A stretch of DNA of 64,000 nucleotides from contig NC_085131.1 in assembly GCF_030269925.1 (NCBI RefSeq), positions 6,929,501-6,993,500 of the forward strand. Reading direction: 5' to 3'. The notes under the pieces were generated by a model that had not been told where the DNA came from, did not search any database, and was given only the letters and a program-made list of their open reading frames with translations. Made by a program: the position numbers and the translations under genes. This document shows, in pieces, positions 10,557 through 21,464 of this stretch (the first letter of the stretch is position 1; each line of letters begins with the position of its first letter). The stretch is from Bombyx mori (Eukaryota > Arthropoda > Insecta > Lepidoptera > Bombycidae).

Positions 10557-11681
10557 TTACCGGCGGAGTGAGGGGAGGACGTACGTATTTAATGACGCGT
10601 ATACGTCGGCGTATTCCTGCACAACGGCGATAAAGTGTTGTGCAGTGGAGGCAGCGCGAATGGCGTCGCCCAAAGCGTTAACGCGCTCAAAGTTGATCGA
10701 CTGAAAGAAGTCGATCGCTAAAGCGAGATTTTCGGACGCGGTCGGAGGGCAAGTCGCGGGAGAGGGACGAGTCGCGGGGGCGGGACGAATCGCGGAGGAG
10801 GGAGTTGTAGCCGTGTTCGTGTACGGCAACGGTTTTGCCCAGGCCGAGACACTGGGCACCGCCGCCGGAACGAACGCTGGCTTAGCCTGCGACGCAGAGG
10901 GTGCCGAGGCTTTGATGTCTGGGCCGGAAGCTCGGAGGCGGTTTTGGCGGGCGACGCGGCGATTTATTTTAGGGGCTCGGGGGCAACCACGGTAATTCGC
11001 GGGGTGACCCTGTGTTCGACACAGGACGCAGCTAGGCGGTTCCGTCGCGGTTTTTTGGTCGCGAGCGCAGAGGGCCGTGGCGTGATCGCCCAAACACTTA
11101 ACACATCGGGGGCGCGCGTGACAGTTACGGGAAGAGTGCCCGTACAATTGACAGTTATGGCACTGGCTAGGAGTGCCTTTTTTATGGGGGGCTTCGACAG
11201 CGATACCAGAGAGCCTACAGACGGTCTGTGTGTTAAAGATTTTCTTACCCTCGGGGGTAGGCTGGAGAGCGACTAGAACCATATTATATGGCTCCCTACC
11301 GCGACCGGTGTGCATACGGTGCACAGAATTCACTGGTAGGCCTTGTTCTAACAGGTCGGCTTTTACGAGCTCTACATCTAACTCTTTAGGGATTCCGCGT
11401 ATTACAACGCGGAGTTCGCGCTCCTCCTGGAGCGTATACGTATGGAAACTTATACGCTCCTTACGGAGGTAAGAAGAGAGGGCCCTATGGTCGTCGGGTG
11501 TTTGAACCTTAATTTGAATGCCGTTCTTGAGGTTACGGGCATTCGTGAAATTTATATTTTTGGCCTTAAGGGCTAGGCAAACTCGATCCCAAGCTGCCTT
11601 CTCCTGAAGGATAACCGGGGGAGGGGTCTGGGTTTTATTTTGTGCCACCGGACGCGGCGACGGAGTGGCACGGGCTGGGGG
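10557..11681 (-). CDS. LINE ORF1: gag-like nucleic-acid-binding protein, N-terminus missing
   Basis: About 375 codons are open to the element's 5' end. Three cysteine knuckles bind RNA: CHNCQLYGHSSRNC, CVKCLGDHATALC and CVLCRTQGHPANYRGC. They are preceded by a region of the pre-C2HC type seen in Jockey ORF1 (VVIRGIPKELDVELVKADLL). The C-terminal part is alanine- and proline-rich. No in-frame ATG occurs before the break at 11681, so the first codons are lost. The stop at 10557-10559 leaves three bases before the ORF2 ATG. The protein's role in the parent element is to coat the RNA in the ribonucleoprotein. Confidence 0.93.
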   Translation of the reverse strand, partial: PPARATPSPRPVAQNKTQTPPPVILQEKAAWDRVCLALKAKNINFTNARNLKNGIQIKVQTPDDHRALSSYLRKERISFHTYTLQEERELRVVIRGIPKELDVELVKADLLEQGLPVNSVHRMHTGRGREPYNMVLVALQPTPEGKKIFNTQTVCRLSGIAVEAPHKKGTPSQCHNCQLYGHSSRNCHARPRCVKCLGDHATALCARDQKTATEPPSCVLCRTQGHPANYRGCPRAPKINRRVARQNRLRASGPDIKASAPSASQAKPAFVPAAVPSVSAWAKPLPYTNTATTPSSAIRPAPATRPSPATCPPTASENLALAIDFFQSINFERVNALGDAIRAASTAQHFIAVVQEYADVYASLNTYVLPSLRR

Positions 11682-11750
11682 CAATTGTGTTGTAATAAGA
11701 GCTGTCGTGCTTTGAAACGCAATGTTGGACTGCTTCGTGGCAGAAAGTAC
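11682..11750 (-). mobile_element. Old Bm1-type SINE, part 2
   Basis: Continuation of the SINE at 7321-7425 beyond the LINE insertion. It includes the second copy of the 12-bp duplication and the phrase GAAACGCAATGTTGGACTGC, a diverged form of the Bm1 GAAACGCATTACTGC. Confidence 0.6.
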
Positions 11751-12503
11751 TCAGATTAATAAAAAATATCAAAAAAATGTTTTTCTAATAATTTTCGTTA
11801 AATATTAAACAGTCGCGTTATTATTGAATGAAGCTATTTATAAATATCATAATAAGTATGTACACTTATGTAATAAAAAAAATATAGTGCTCGAATATCG
11901 CGAAGTTAAAATAACAACAAAGCTATAACAGTTCTAAGTGAGGTTTCATAAACTTAGCTACTGTGCTACTTGCGGTATCGGTGGGATGTGTTTTCCTACA
12001 AGCGTGAGTCATACATATGAAGCACGGGGCTGCCCAGTTTGTATGTATGTCTAGAACGGATTCAGGAATACTATGTGGATACGTATTCCTCCAGTACGAT
12101 TGGCATGCACATAGATAAAAAAACAGTTCTTACGTTAATGATACAATGACAAATACCTTCCCTAAAGTACCGGCAAATGTAACAAGTTTCAAATCAGCCG
12201 AATAAATTACACATTATGTACATGTGTGCAAACATTTAGGTCACAAACAAACAACCACTCAAATATTAATGTTTATCTAAACACTTATGCATAAAAATGT
12301 GCACCTAAGCAAATAGCCTATTTCATTTACTCATTAATTTATTTTGATATGTATTCTTAAAATTAGTAGGGCAGGCTCTAGCGATTTTGTTTACAAATTT
12401 TGATTTATTCAGAAAAGTAGAAAAAATACATGTAAACCATTCCTTTTGATCATAGATCAATAGACATGAAACATCTCCCTACAAGTGTCCATTACGTGTT
12501 TTA

Positions 12504-12545
12504 AGTCTATGGTCGACTATAGTCTATGGTCGACTATAGACTATG
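12504..12545. repeat. 17-bp tandem repeat containing a near-perfect palindrome
   Basis: AGTCTATGGTCGACTAT occurs twice in a row (12504-12520 and 12521-12537), followed by AGACTATG. The second unit with the following bases forms a near-perfect palindrome centred on GTCGAC. Confidence 0.8.
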
Positions 12546-12626
12546 CTCACATATGTTTAAAGGTTTTTACATCGCGCGTCCGGCCCTGCGTCTCGTAAAT
12601 AGCGGCCACCGATAAGGCCTGCAGCT

Positions 12627-12648
12627 ACACGTGATAAGATCACGTGGT
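12627..12648. promoter_or_regulatory. Paired CACGTG E-boxes in an imperfect palindrome
   Basis: Two perfect CACGTG hexamers (12628-12633 and 12641-12646) are separated by 7 bases (ATAAGAT) inside a GC-richer stretch. CACGTG is the canonical site for bHLH dimers such as CLOCK/CYCLE or Myc/Max. No gene start is identified nearby, so function is unproven. Confidence 0.3.
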
Positions 12649-13384
12649 CGCAGCTCGGAATCTCGCTGAAACGGTTCAAGGTCGCACTACACCTGTACCG
12701 AAGTCTTTATTAACATTTGTTTTAAATCCTTAAAAAATGAAAAATAAAGCAAAAAATGCTCTGAAGCTTTACATTCGGTTTTTCCTTGTTGAAATATAGA
12801 AAATGGTGCTAGCGTATCAGCTTCAAAATACAATGGGAGCCTTTGGTCTTACTTTTGTAATAACGCTAGAAATTCATGAATACAATATAGGTACATCCAA
12901 AAAGATATGAAAAGTTATCTTGGAGTATTAGCAGTAGTAGTTACTACACTTCTACTACTTTTAAAGTAGGTACCTCCTACATTTCTAATTTTGTCACAAA
13001 ACAAGCAAAACCTTAGATAACCAAAATGCGTTGCAGTACCTATCCCGCCAAATTTTATTTTCCCGCGTTGCTATCGCCATATTTCATCGGTGGGTCTGGC
13101 GGCGGGAGCGTTCAGAATCCAATAATTTTGTCTATGACAATATCCCTGAGACCAAAATAGATAGGCCGGAGTTGTTCTTTGTAGCAAGCAGCCCCTAAAT
13201 AGAGTGCGTAATAGGAAGGGGAGGTCGGAGAGGGCGACCGTCACCCCGCGCATGCGCTCCACTCCCCACGATAATATCGCTTTTGTGTTTTTGTTTTATA
13301 CTGGCTTGTTTAATAAATTTTAGTGTTCAAAATACCTACCTACCGTGACATAGGTATGGATTTATTTATTAAATTACCATAAAC

Positions 13385-13600
13385 GAGTTGACTAGTTCAT
13401 AGCCCGATTGATGTTAAGCGGTCACCAGAACCCAAAAACCTTACAATGCGATTTTTTTTTAATCGCTTATATGGGTGGACGTTCTCACAGCCCACCTGGT
13501 GTTAAATGGTTACTGGAGCCCAAAGACATCTACAACGTAAATTAGCCACCCACCTTGAGATACAAGTTCCAAGGTCTCAAGTATAGTTACAATGCTACTA
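13385..13600 (-). mobile_element. Bm1-type SINE fragments, two in a row
   Basis: A degraded piece at about 13385-13445 (TGATGTTAAGCGGTCACCAG) is followed by a better one at 13451-13600 (CTCACAGCCCACCTGGTGTT). Both are reverse-oriented and 5'-truncated. Confidence 0.75.
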
Positions 13601-14218
13601 CTACTACTAAAACTAAATACTACTAATGTTATGCGAATGCTACTACCCTCCTTGTGAGATAAGGTCTATAACTTTCAGTACATTAATATTCAATCATCTT
13701 ATTCACTAATAGAATTATCACATAAAATACTCGCATTTTATATACATTTTACGTCATTGGTGATTTAGAAAGAAGAAAAGAGTATGAAAACTACTTTAGT
13801 CAAATGAAGATTATATTGTGCATGATAATATGTTCACTTATTACTGTGGGATATGCATTATATACAGCCGCACAGAGCAGGAGATGTCGAAGGGTGCGCG
13901 TGTCGGCGTCCGGCAGATGTGCGATGCACGTGGCGGCCGAGCTGCGTACAATGGAACGCACTCCAACATGGCGGCTGGATACCTTTCCCGCTCTTTTTAC
14001 TTTTAAATCTCCTGTCTACAAATGTACAAAACATAACTGCGCAGTAAATATGTGTTAAATAATAGAAATTACAATTAAGATTTTGCAATAGTATTATTCG
14101 TTACCGTGTGCTGTGTTCTTTATAAATAATAGAGAAAACGATAAGAGCTCAAAATATTAATAGCATCGAAATAAACATAGATGAAATAATGTTAACGATG
14201 TTGATTGAAGCTTACTTT

Positions 14219-14395
14219 TTTAATTTCCTACCTATGCTGATAGCCTTGAGAGGCTATTTCAGCTTCACCCTAACGTTTGTAGGTGAGCTCACGGGGCTCA
14301 ACCAGAGAGTTGCTAACACTGACCCTAGCAAGAGCAGTGCTTCGCAGAATCTACCAACGGATCGGAAACGCGACCCTGAAGCTTACGATAGATAC
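14219..14395 (-). mobile_element. Jockey-type LINE 3' end fragment
   Basis: TTTCCTACCTATGCTGATAG, GGTGAGCTCACGGGGCTCAA and TACCAACGGATCGGAAACGC match the other LINE tails in the window, in reverse orientation. It belongs to the subfamily with the TAGCCTTGAGAGGCTATTTC terminus. Confidence 0.8.
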
Positions 14396-14488
14396 TCTAC
14401 AAATCGAAAGGCACAATTTCTGACACATTGCCTAAAATATCAGTAACGGGAACTGTTCAAATGATACCTTTAAAAGCTTAATTATCTT

Positions 14489-14889
14489 TTTATTTGTTGC
14501 TTGGATGGGTGGACGAGCTCACGGCCCACCTGATGTTAAGTGGTTACTGGAGCCCATAGACATCTACAACGTAAATGCAAGGTGGGTGCATCTTGAGATA
14601 TAAATTCTAAGGTCTTAAGTATAGTTACAACGACTGCGCCACCCTTCAAACCGAAACCCATTACTGCTTCATGCCAGAAATAGGCAGGGTCCCACCTACC
14701 TACCTACCCTACTACCCACCCTACTTACCCGTGCGAACTCTACACGATGTTATTCCTTCACCGTGGAAGTCAATCGTGAACATTTGATAAGTACGTATTT
14801 CATTAGAAAAATTGGTATCCGCCTGCGGGATTCGAACACCGCTGCATCGCTCGACAGGAATGCGTTTTAACCTTTAGGCCACGACGACT
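14489..14889 (-). mobile_element. Bm1-type SINE, near full length with tRNA-related head
   Basis: Runs from TTTTTATTTGTTGCTTGGAT to the head at 14889. On the minus strand the head reads GTGGCCTAAAGGTTAAAACG (A-box-like) and later GGTGTTCGAATCCCGC (B box), so the SINE is tRNA-derived and carried an internal Pol III promoter. A CTACC-rich run at 14690-14730 is a local expansion within the element. Confidence 0.92.
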
Positions 14890-15304
14890 TAGTTCTTCTC
14901 TGAAGGGTGGGACAAAGGACCTTTATAATTTCAACATCGTTATTCAAGATAGGTAGCGTAGTACCACTGTACTCTTTCTACGCTTAATACTGTACCTCCC
15001 TATCTTGACTAGTATAAACAACCTTGGCGTTAAGTTTGAATTGGAATCCATTGTACAGAAAGTCCGATAAATAAAAGAAAAAAGCGCCAAATCTGTTCGT
15101 TTACTTAGCATTTACTTACGGCAAAGATAACTTACACCGTGTTCGAAGTTATTATTGGTTATTTGGTAGTGCATTCACAAAAACATGGTAAAGTGATGTG
15201 ATTGATAGTTCTCTAGAATGTACATATATTTTGGGAACGGTGTGGTCGTTGTCTGGTTTTTCCAAAATAGCGGAGTTGTTAAGCAAGCATTGGGCAAACT
15301 ACTA

Positions 15305-15415
15305 AAAGGTAAAGGTAAAAGGTGGAGGGAAATCGTACGGGAGAAACTGATGCAGCGGGGGAGTCTCGACCCTCAGTAATGAGGAAAACGACGCGAGGAG
15401 GAGGATACTACTTTT
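15305..15415 (+). mobile_element. RTE-like LINE 3' fragment
   Basis: GTCTCGACCCTCAGTAATGA followed by CGACGCGAGGAGGAGGATAC is the same 3' end as the RTE fragment at 23946-24507, here in the plus direction. Another scrap is at 34060-34115. Confidence 0.6.
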
Positions 15416-16665
15416 GGTCATAATAATATATTATGATTCATAACAATGGCTGAAAAGGGGCGTTCTAGGTTCATTTTTGAATTAAAGTGGGTCTAGCCTC
15501 TATTATTCTAAAGTTGCGATATGTAAGTTTTGGTTTGTAATTCAATCGTATCTCTATGTCAACCGTAGGTACCTCTTTTGTTTTGTTTTAATTGTTATGT
15601 GCCCTATCTATATTTCAATGTTAATTGGGTAAATGAGATAGTGCTATACTTCTCGAAATACATGGTTTAACTACTTCTGTTGTACTTTATAGTTTATAGC
15701 GTTATACCAGTGTTTGTCTAGTTTTCAAAATTCGACCAAAATCACTGACACCTCAAGGTTTAAATTCGTTTTTTGGATATCGTTTTTCTTTTGTTTTGAT
15801 AATCATAGTTTTTCATGTTAAAGGTGGAAAAAACTTTTTAATGTTTTTTTATTAATGACACCATAGCTATTAACAAAGGAAGATCAATTGACAAAGAAAA
15901 GACAAAATCTACTAAACTGTTATTTTCTTTGCCTATTTATATATCGATTTCCCTTAAGGGTTATACTGAAGAAGCCGTTTTCGGGTCTAAGATCTCCGGT
16001 CATACTGATAGTTGTATCTGTTTTTTCGCCACAATTTTTTTTTTTTAGATATATTAATAGTCAAGCCGGGCCTGATTTGCTGGCCGAACTTTGATTTAAC
16101 ATTGATCCGACCGCTACCAAAAACCTCATCCGGGATCACCCGCTAGGCCATTCTGAGCATTTCCTAAAAAATTCATCGAAATCGGCTTGGCCCTTTCGCA
16201 GTCTATATATTTACATTATAGTTAATTATTTCCGTTAATATTATATTCAGTACATTTACGCGGTGTAAGAGAAATGTCACTGAAGTGAATGTAATGTTAA
16301 AAGAGGCTAAAGAATATTTTCTTTCCTAAATTTATCAGAAAATGTTATCGATTTCGTTAGTTTACAATATTACATTGAGCGCAGTTCATACCATTCAAAA
16401 TTCTTAATCCCGATTTTTCAAACGTACTCTTAACATTATTATGAGTCGCCAGTCCTACAACAAATCTTCATTTTCGGTAGCGAACTCCGTATAATCTTGT
16501 ACACATGAATCACGTAATACTTATATAGCCTTTTCAAACAGACTGATCGTTAATACATTTGAAATCCTGTTCAATTTATTCGTGGTTCAGTCTTTAAGCA
16601 TCCCAATAAACATACTCGTATTCAGCAAAATTCGAAGGCAGTAAGTAGCATTGTACACCGGATTC
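15416..16665. other. Non-coding stretch with one RTE-like scrap
   Basis: No gene is seen. Around 16085-16215 the sequence AATTCATCGAAATCGGCTTG resembles RTE-type LINE 3' ends. The rest is AT-rich with no recognised structure. Confidence 0.45.
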
Positions 16666-16669
16666 CCTT

Positions 16670-17075
16670 CGATAAAGCGGCACGACACGAGAACCCTGTC
16701 ATCGTGGTCGCCGGTAACTACATTCTCGATCTTGCGGACAGAATGGAAAGCAGTCAACGTCGCCCCAAACACGTCATTTCGGATCCTCCTGACCCACTAA
16801 CAGTGCTTTTAGGTACCTCAAGCAACGGTCATCGTTCTCGTCGAACCCGAACGAAGGGCTCGACTAGTAAATTAACCCACAGACACAGCCCACTAAGTTT
16901 CTCGCCGGATCTTCTCAGTGAGTCGCGTTTCCGATCCGGTGGTAGATTCTGCGAAACACGGGTCTTGCTAGGGTTCATGTTAGCAACGTCGTCAGATTTG
17001 AGCCCCGTGAGCTCACCCTCTAGTTAAGGTTACGCTGATATACCCTCCCAAGGCTCTCAGCTTAGGTAGGAAAAA
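16670..17075 (+). mobile_element. Jockey-type LINE 3' end with ORF2 C-terminus
   Basis: The translated start (GNYILDLADRMESSQRRPKH, 16711 onward) aligns with the C-terminus of the ORF2 at 7671-10553 (ADYSPNPDHAG...RRRPRH). It is followed by the shared 3' UTR CCGGATCTTCTCAGTGAGTC and an A-rich end at about 17070. It is 5'-truncated and belongs to the subfamily also seen at 51695-52112. Confidence 0.85.
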
Positions 17076-17224
17076 AATAGAAAAAAAAGCACACCGGATA
17101 ATATACAAACGACAAGTGTTAGAGGTTACCCCGATCTATACGGCTTAGACGACTTAGCACCAGCATTTAAGATAGGTTTCTTCCTGCTTCATCTCATACT
17201 TCATTCCTCTTCAAACGAGCCTTC

Positions 17225-17356
17225 GCGAGGTAGGTAGGTACTAAGCAGTAGGTAGCGGCTTCGCTTTGCCGCTAGCATTTTTGATGTCCGACGACAGTAA
17301 CAACTCAACATCAGGTGGGTCGTATGCTCGTCTGCCTACAATGGTAATAAAAAAGC
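17225..17356 (+). mobile_element. LINE 3' tail
   Basis: AGGTAGCGGCTTCGCTTTGC followed by GTATGCTCGTCTGCCTACAA and TAATAAAAAA. Plus-oriented copy of the tail inside the Helitron-like element at 2310-2600. Confidence 0.7.
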
Positions 17357-17794
17357 ATTCGGAACATGAGTAAAGAATATCATGCTGAAACATTAGTTCG
17401 AATTCATTTATTTCAACTTCATTGCCCAAAATTGTACACATGCTGAACTCAATGCCATAAACCATTCTCTACCAGTCAACAGTAGGATAGTAATGTAGAA
17501 ATTTGTGGGGCAATGTATGTAGAAACTTAAAAGTAAGATACGTATCTACTACTGCATTACATAAATGCCTATAAACATACATAAATACAATAAATAAATA
17601 CTAAAATAAAGTAATGGTGAAAATAGCTTTTACAGAAAAGAAATTACATAAATTAGGATACAATTTATGATGAGTAATAAGAGGCCGGAGGGATAGACTA
17701 TTATCATTAAATTAATTCATCTACTCTTCAGGCATAAATCTATGATTTGAAAGCGGAAAACACTATTAAAGTTTTAAGCCAATTACAACCTTTT

Positions 17795-18234
17795 TTATGA
17801 TTGAAGGATTACTGGTGGCCCGGAGGCCCTTTCAGTTTCACCAGGACATGTAACCGAGCAAAAGCTCAACCAGGAGGGGTGGGATTAGTTATCAGCTGCT
17901 CAAGCGTCTCCGCAGGAGACCTAACAACTCAAGAGGAACTGCTTCGCCAATGAATCTACTACTGCATCGGAATTACAACCCGCTGAGAAGATCCGGCGAG
18001 AAACTCAGCGGGCTGATGTATGAGTTAGGTTGCACCTGTCAAACTCTTTGCCGAATTCGACGCCTACGGTTACCGGGGTCCCCAAAATCTGCTCCTAGCG
18101 TTAGAGCTGAAGGGGTCTAGTGCAAGAGTTATTGAATCTGATGGACGTGTCTAGGGCGTCTTGACTGGCTTCTGCGTGATCAGGATTCGAGGAATAGTCA
18201 GTGGCGGCAAACGATATGACGATTACAATGGCGC
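17795..18234 (-). mobile_element. Jockey-type LINE 3' end, decayed copy of the 7426-11681 element
   Basis: Alignable over its whole length with 7441-7875: GATTACTGGTGGCCCGGAGG, CGCTGAGAAGATCCGGCGAG, then the ORF2 C-terminus with several indels and stops. 5'-truncated and clearly older than the intact copy. Confidence 0.88.
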
Positions 18235-18239
18235 CAATT

Positions 18240-20655
18240 TCAAGCATAGAAAGAAAGAAAGAAAAGAAAGAAAATCTTTATTCGCCAGAAATATAGTTTA
18301 CAAGATATAGGACATAGCTTCATATATTTCGCCTGTTTAGGCATGCGAAAATTTAATTTATTTTTATATTAATTATAACACAAAATTTACTAAATCTATC
18401 TATTTTTACATTCTATCACTTCTTATTCTAATATTTTATTATGTACAACACTTATCATTTAAAAATTCTTGCACACTATAATAAGCCTTATCTATCAGCC
18501 ATAAATATAATTTTCTTTTAAATTGAGTTAGTGGGAGATCTCTTATGCTGTTTGGTATCTTATTAAATATTCTGATAGTCATAGGATAACAGTTTGTATG
18601 GTAGTAACGAGTATTTATACTTGGTAACATTAGTTTAGTAGGGTATCTTGTATTAAATTGACAGTACTCGCCACACGATTTATATAATTGTGGGTGCTTT
18701 TTAACAAACAAACAACATTCTTGTATATATATGGATGGTACAGTTAAAATATTATGTTTTTGGAAGAATGGTTTACAAGAAGTCAGAGGATGAATATTGC
18801 ACATGGCACGAACACATTGCTTTTGTGCAATGAACACTCTATTTATGTGACTAGAATTTCCCCAGAGGGGTATACAGTATCTGATATTTGAGGCGACATA
18901 TCCATGATAGGCCTGTAATGCAGTTTTTAAATTACATATTTTTGTAAGTCGCCAAAGTGCATATGAGAATCGATTAATTTTACTACAAGTAATATCTATG
19001 TGAAGATTCCAGCTACATTGATTATCCACATTTAATCCTAAAAATGTTATGCTATTACATTCATTTAGTGTGTTATTATTATAAGTTATATTTAAGTTAT
19101 TAATAAATTTGTGTCTATTATAGAATTGTATATATCTCGTTTTGTCTAAATTAGCTTTTAAGTTATTCTTATTCATCCAATCTATGACCTTACTAACAGT
19201 AGCATTTATCTCATCATTTAAATCTAGTGTGGCATCTTTGGTGATTACAACGGCTATATCATCAGCAAATAAGCTGCATGGGTAATGTATGTGTTCTGAG
19301 AGATCATTTATATAAATGATAAAGAGTAGCGGTCCTAAAATGCTCCCTTGTGGGACACCTACTTTATTATACGCTAATGAAGATTTAAAAGCCACTTCTT
19401 CATTGTTATTATCAATATCCCTAATTTCAACATATTGTTGTCTGTTGCTTAGATAACTACTAAGCCATTTTTCAGCTATCCTTCTAATGCCATAATTATT
19501 ACACTTCCGTAGAAGAATGTTATGGTCAACAAAGTCAAAGGCTTTGGTCATGTCAAAGAAAACTCCAACCGTGGGTATTTTTCTGTCTACATTTTCAGTA
19601 ATTTTACTAATGAGTTTAAAAGCTGCTAGTGTAGTAGATTTGCCTTTTTGAAAACCGTGTTGTTCAGATTTTATAACTTCAGATTTATTAAGAAAAGTTG
19701 TGAGTCTAGAATGCATGATTTTTTCGAATATTTTTGCAAGTATAGGTATTAAAGTAATCGGTCGGTAGTTATTGATGCATTCCTTATGTCCTTTTTTGTA
19801 TATAGGTTTCACTATTGAGATTTTCAATTTATCAGGAAATGTACCTTCAGTTAATGAAAGATTGATAATATGACAGAGTACAGGTGTAATGGCTATTGCA
19901 CATTGTTTTAGTATAAAGGTGGGCAGTTCATCATAACCTGTTGAGTTAGTATTATTGAGAGAATGAATTGTTTTATAAATTTCCTCACATGTAGCTGGCA
20001 TTAAAAATATACTTGAGCTAGATATATTTGTGTTTTGTGTATTTATTGCTTGTATATTATTATAGTTTTTGTTTTCATCATTTGTTATTTCAATGTAATA
20101 ATTGTTAAATATGCTAGCTATCTCTGTAGTGTCAGTGATTACTCTGCCATTATGTAAAATTTGTTTAATATTGCTTTTGTTATTTGAATTAATTTTGTTG
20201 TCATTTTGCTTTATAATATTCCACGATGTCCGACATATATTACTAGATTTATTTATATGATGTTCGTTTCTAATTTTTTGAGCTGTAATTATGCATGATT
20301 TTAATATTTTATTGTATTTTTTATATTTAATTTTTGAACTAGTAGTTTTATTCTTTATATATGAATATCTGAGTTTCCTTTTACTTACGCATGAATTTTT
20401 TATACCTGTAGTAATCCATAGCGTTTTTTGGCTTTTATTGTTATCAATTTTAATTTTTCTGAAAGGAAAGCATAAGTTATAGAGTAGAACAATATGATCA
20501 TGAAATGAATTAAATGCTGCATTTAAATCAGTCATCTCACATTCCTCTGTCCAGGACAAGGAAGCTACGTATTCTATAAATTTATTAATATTATATTCAT
20601 CAAAGTCCCGTTTTCTAATGTAATATATCTTTTGTGGTTTTTTTTACATATATAC
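18240..20655 (-). mobile_element. Second LINE (CR1/Jockey-like), 5'-truncated, with TTTC-repeat tail
   Basis: On the minus strand: open RT frame, short 3' UTR, the polyadenylation-like GCGAATAAAGATTTTC, then a TTTC/TTTCT repeat at 18251-18280 that ends the element. The 5' break is near 20655, where a TAA and a poly-A-like run interrupt the frame. No target duplication was found by eye. The AT-rich, asparagine-rich codon use sets it apart from the GC-rich element at 7426. Confidence 0.85.
18439..20559 (-). CDS. LINE reverse transcriptase, open reading frame of 706 codons
   Basis: This is the C-terminal two thirds of a LINE ORF2. The endonuclease domain is missing because of 5' truncation. Motifs: NNYRPITLIP (263-272), HGFQKGKST (301-309), FFDMTKAFD (334-342), GVPQGSILGPLLF (401-413) and the catalytic FADD (431-434). 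The listed start is a TTG. The frame stays open a further ~100 bases upstream to a TAA near 20655, so no authentic start exists in this copy. There are no internal stops or frameshifts. CR1-like and Jockey-like groups are both possible. Confidence 0.93.
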   Translation of the reverse strand: MSWTEECEMTDLNAAFNSFHDHIVLLYNLCFPFRKIKIDNNKSQKTLWITTGIKNSCVSKRKLRYSYIKNKTTSSKIKYKKYNKILKSCIITAQKIRNEHHINKSSNICRTSWNIIKQNDNKINSNNKSNIKQILHNGRVITDTTEIASIFNNYYIEITNDENKNYNNIQAINTQNTNISSSSIFLMPATCEEIYKTIHSLNNTNSTGYDELPTFILKQCAIAITPVLCHIINLSLTEGTFPDKLKISIVKPIYKKGHKECINNYRPITLIPILAKIFEKIMHSRLTTFLNKSEVIKSEQHGFQKGKSTTLAAFKLISKITENVDRKIPTVGVFFDMTKAFDFVDHNILLRKCNNYGIRRIAEKWLSSYLSNRQQYVEIRDIDNNNEEVAFKSSLAYNKVGVPQGSILGPLLFIIYINDLSEHIHYPCSLFADDIAVVITKDATLDLNDEINATVSKVIDWMNKNNLKANLDKTRYIQFYNRHKFINNLNITYNNNTLNECNSITFLGLNVDNQCSWNLHIDITCSKINRFSYALWRLTKICNLKTALQAYHGYVASNIRYCIPLWGNSSHINRVFIAQKQCVRAMCNIHPLTSCKPFFQKHNILTVPSIYIQECCLFVKKHPQLYKSCGEYCQFNTRYPTKLMLPSINTRYYHTNCYPMTIRIFNKIPNSIRDLPLTQFKRKLYLWLIDKAYYSVQEFLNDKCCT

Positions 20656-20796
20656 GGATACGTTTTAAGAATAACTTATTTGTATATTATTGAGTAAGCC
20701 CGCAGTCTAAAGCTTAGAGGAATGTAATTGTTGAACTTTGCAATCGCATTGTGCTACATTGCTGCTAGCATAAAACGGAAAATTTCTAATTATAAT

Positions 20797-21152
20797 AAAT
20801 TTTTCTAATGAAATACCTACTCAACAAATGTTCACGATTGACTTCCACGATGAAGGAATAACATCGTGTAATAAAAACCAAACCCGCAAAATTATAATTT
20901 GCGTAATCACTGGTGGTAGAGAACCTCTGGGGAGCCGCACGGGTAGGTACCACCACCCCGCCTATTTCCGCCGTGAAGCAGTAGTGCGTTTCGGTTCGAA
21001 GGGTGGGGTAGCCGTTGTAACTATGGTGAGACCTTAGAACTTATATCTCGAGGTGGGTGGCGCATTTATGTTGTAGATGTCTATGAGCTCCGGTAGCCAC
21101 TTAACATCAGGTGGGCTGTGAGCTCGTCCATCCATCTAAGCAATAAAAAAAA
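20797..21152 (+). mobile_element. Bm1-type SINE, nearly complete body
   Basis: From TTTTTCTAATGAAATACCTA through ATGTTCACGATTGACTTCCA to CATCTAAGCAATAAAAAAAA. Lacks most of the tRNA-related head. Confidence 0.92.
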
Positions 21153-21464
21153 ATTAATAAAAGTTATTGGTGTTATAATACGCCAACTACTTGTCTTCGG
21201 TATTTAGCTGTTGTAGCACTTTGTACGAGTCATAAAATTCATATTGCTGTAAAGTACAAGTTATATCATAGCAATAATATAGCATAGCAATATTAGTGTT
21301 CTATGAATATTTTATAATCATTATCATTATCAATACTCTTAATAGTTCTAGGTATAGACTGTATACAGAAAACACATTTTGGGATAAAGAATACATTTTC
21401 CAGAAATTAATCAAATAGAGTATACGTAATTGGTTCTAAAATATTACTTGAATTTGAACTTTAC

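Larger units (their letters stand above)
7426..11681 (-). mobile_element. Jockey-type non-LTR retrotransposon, 5'-truncated, with 12-bp target duplication
   Basis: Read on the minus strand, the element runs ORF1, ORF2, 3' UTR and a poly-A tail (the T run from 7426). It is flanked by CAATTGTGTTGT on both sides (7414-7425 and 11682-11693), a clean target-site duplication. The 5' break lies within ORF1, because the reading frame is open to the very end and no ATG precedes it. ORF2 is intact. An exact duplication and an unbroken ORF2 point to a recent insertion, though the copy lacks its 5' UTR and so probably its internal promoter. It sits inside an older Bm1 SINE. The Jockey assignment rests on the CCHC ORF1 plus APE-endonuclease/RT ORF2 layout. 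Confidence 0.93.
11751..13384. other. Non-coding stretch
   Basis: No gene is recognised. Items inside are the 17-bp tandem palindrome at 12504-12545, the E-box pair at 12628-12646 and a GC-richer patch at about 13070-13270. The 63-codon minus ORF in that patch is not convincing. Confidence 0.5.

Noticed and set aside
13804..14058. 84-codon ORF with a signal-peptide-like start
   Set aside because: Overlapping ORFs of similar length exist in the other frames of the same GC-rich patch, the cysteine spacing fits no family, and no exon structure is seen.
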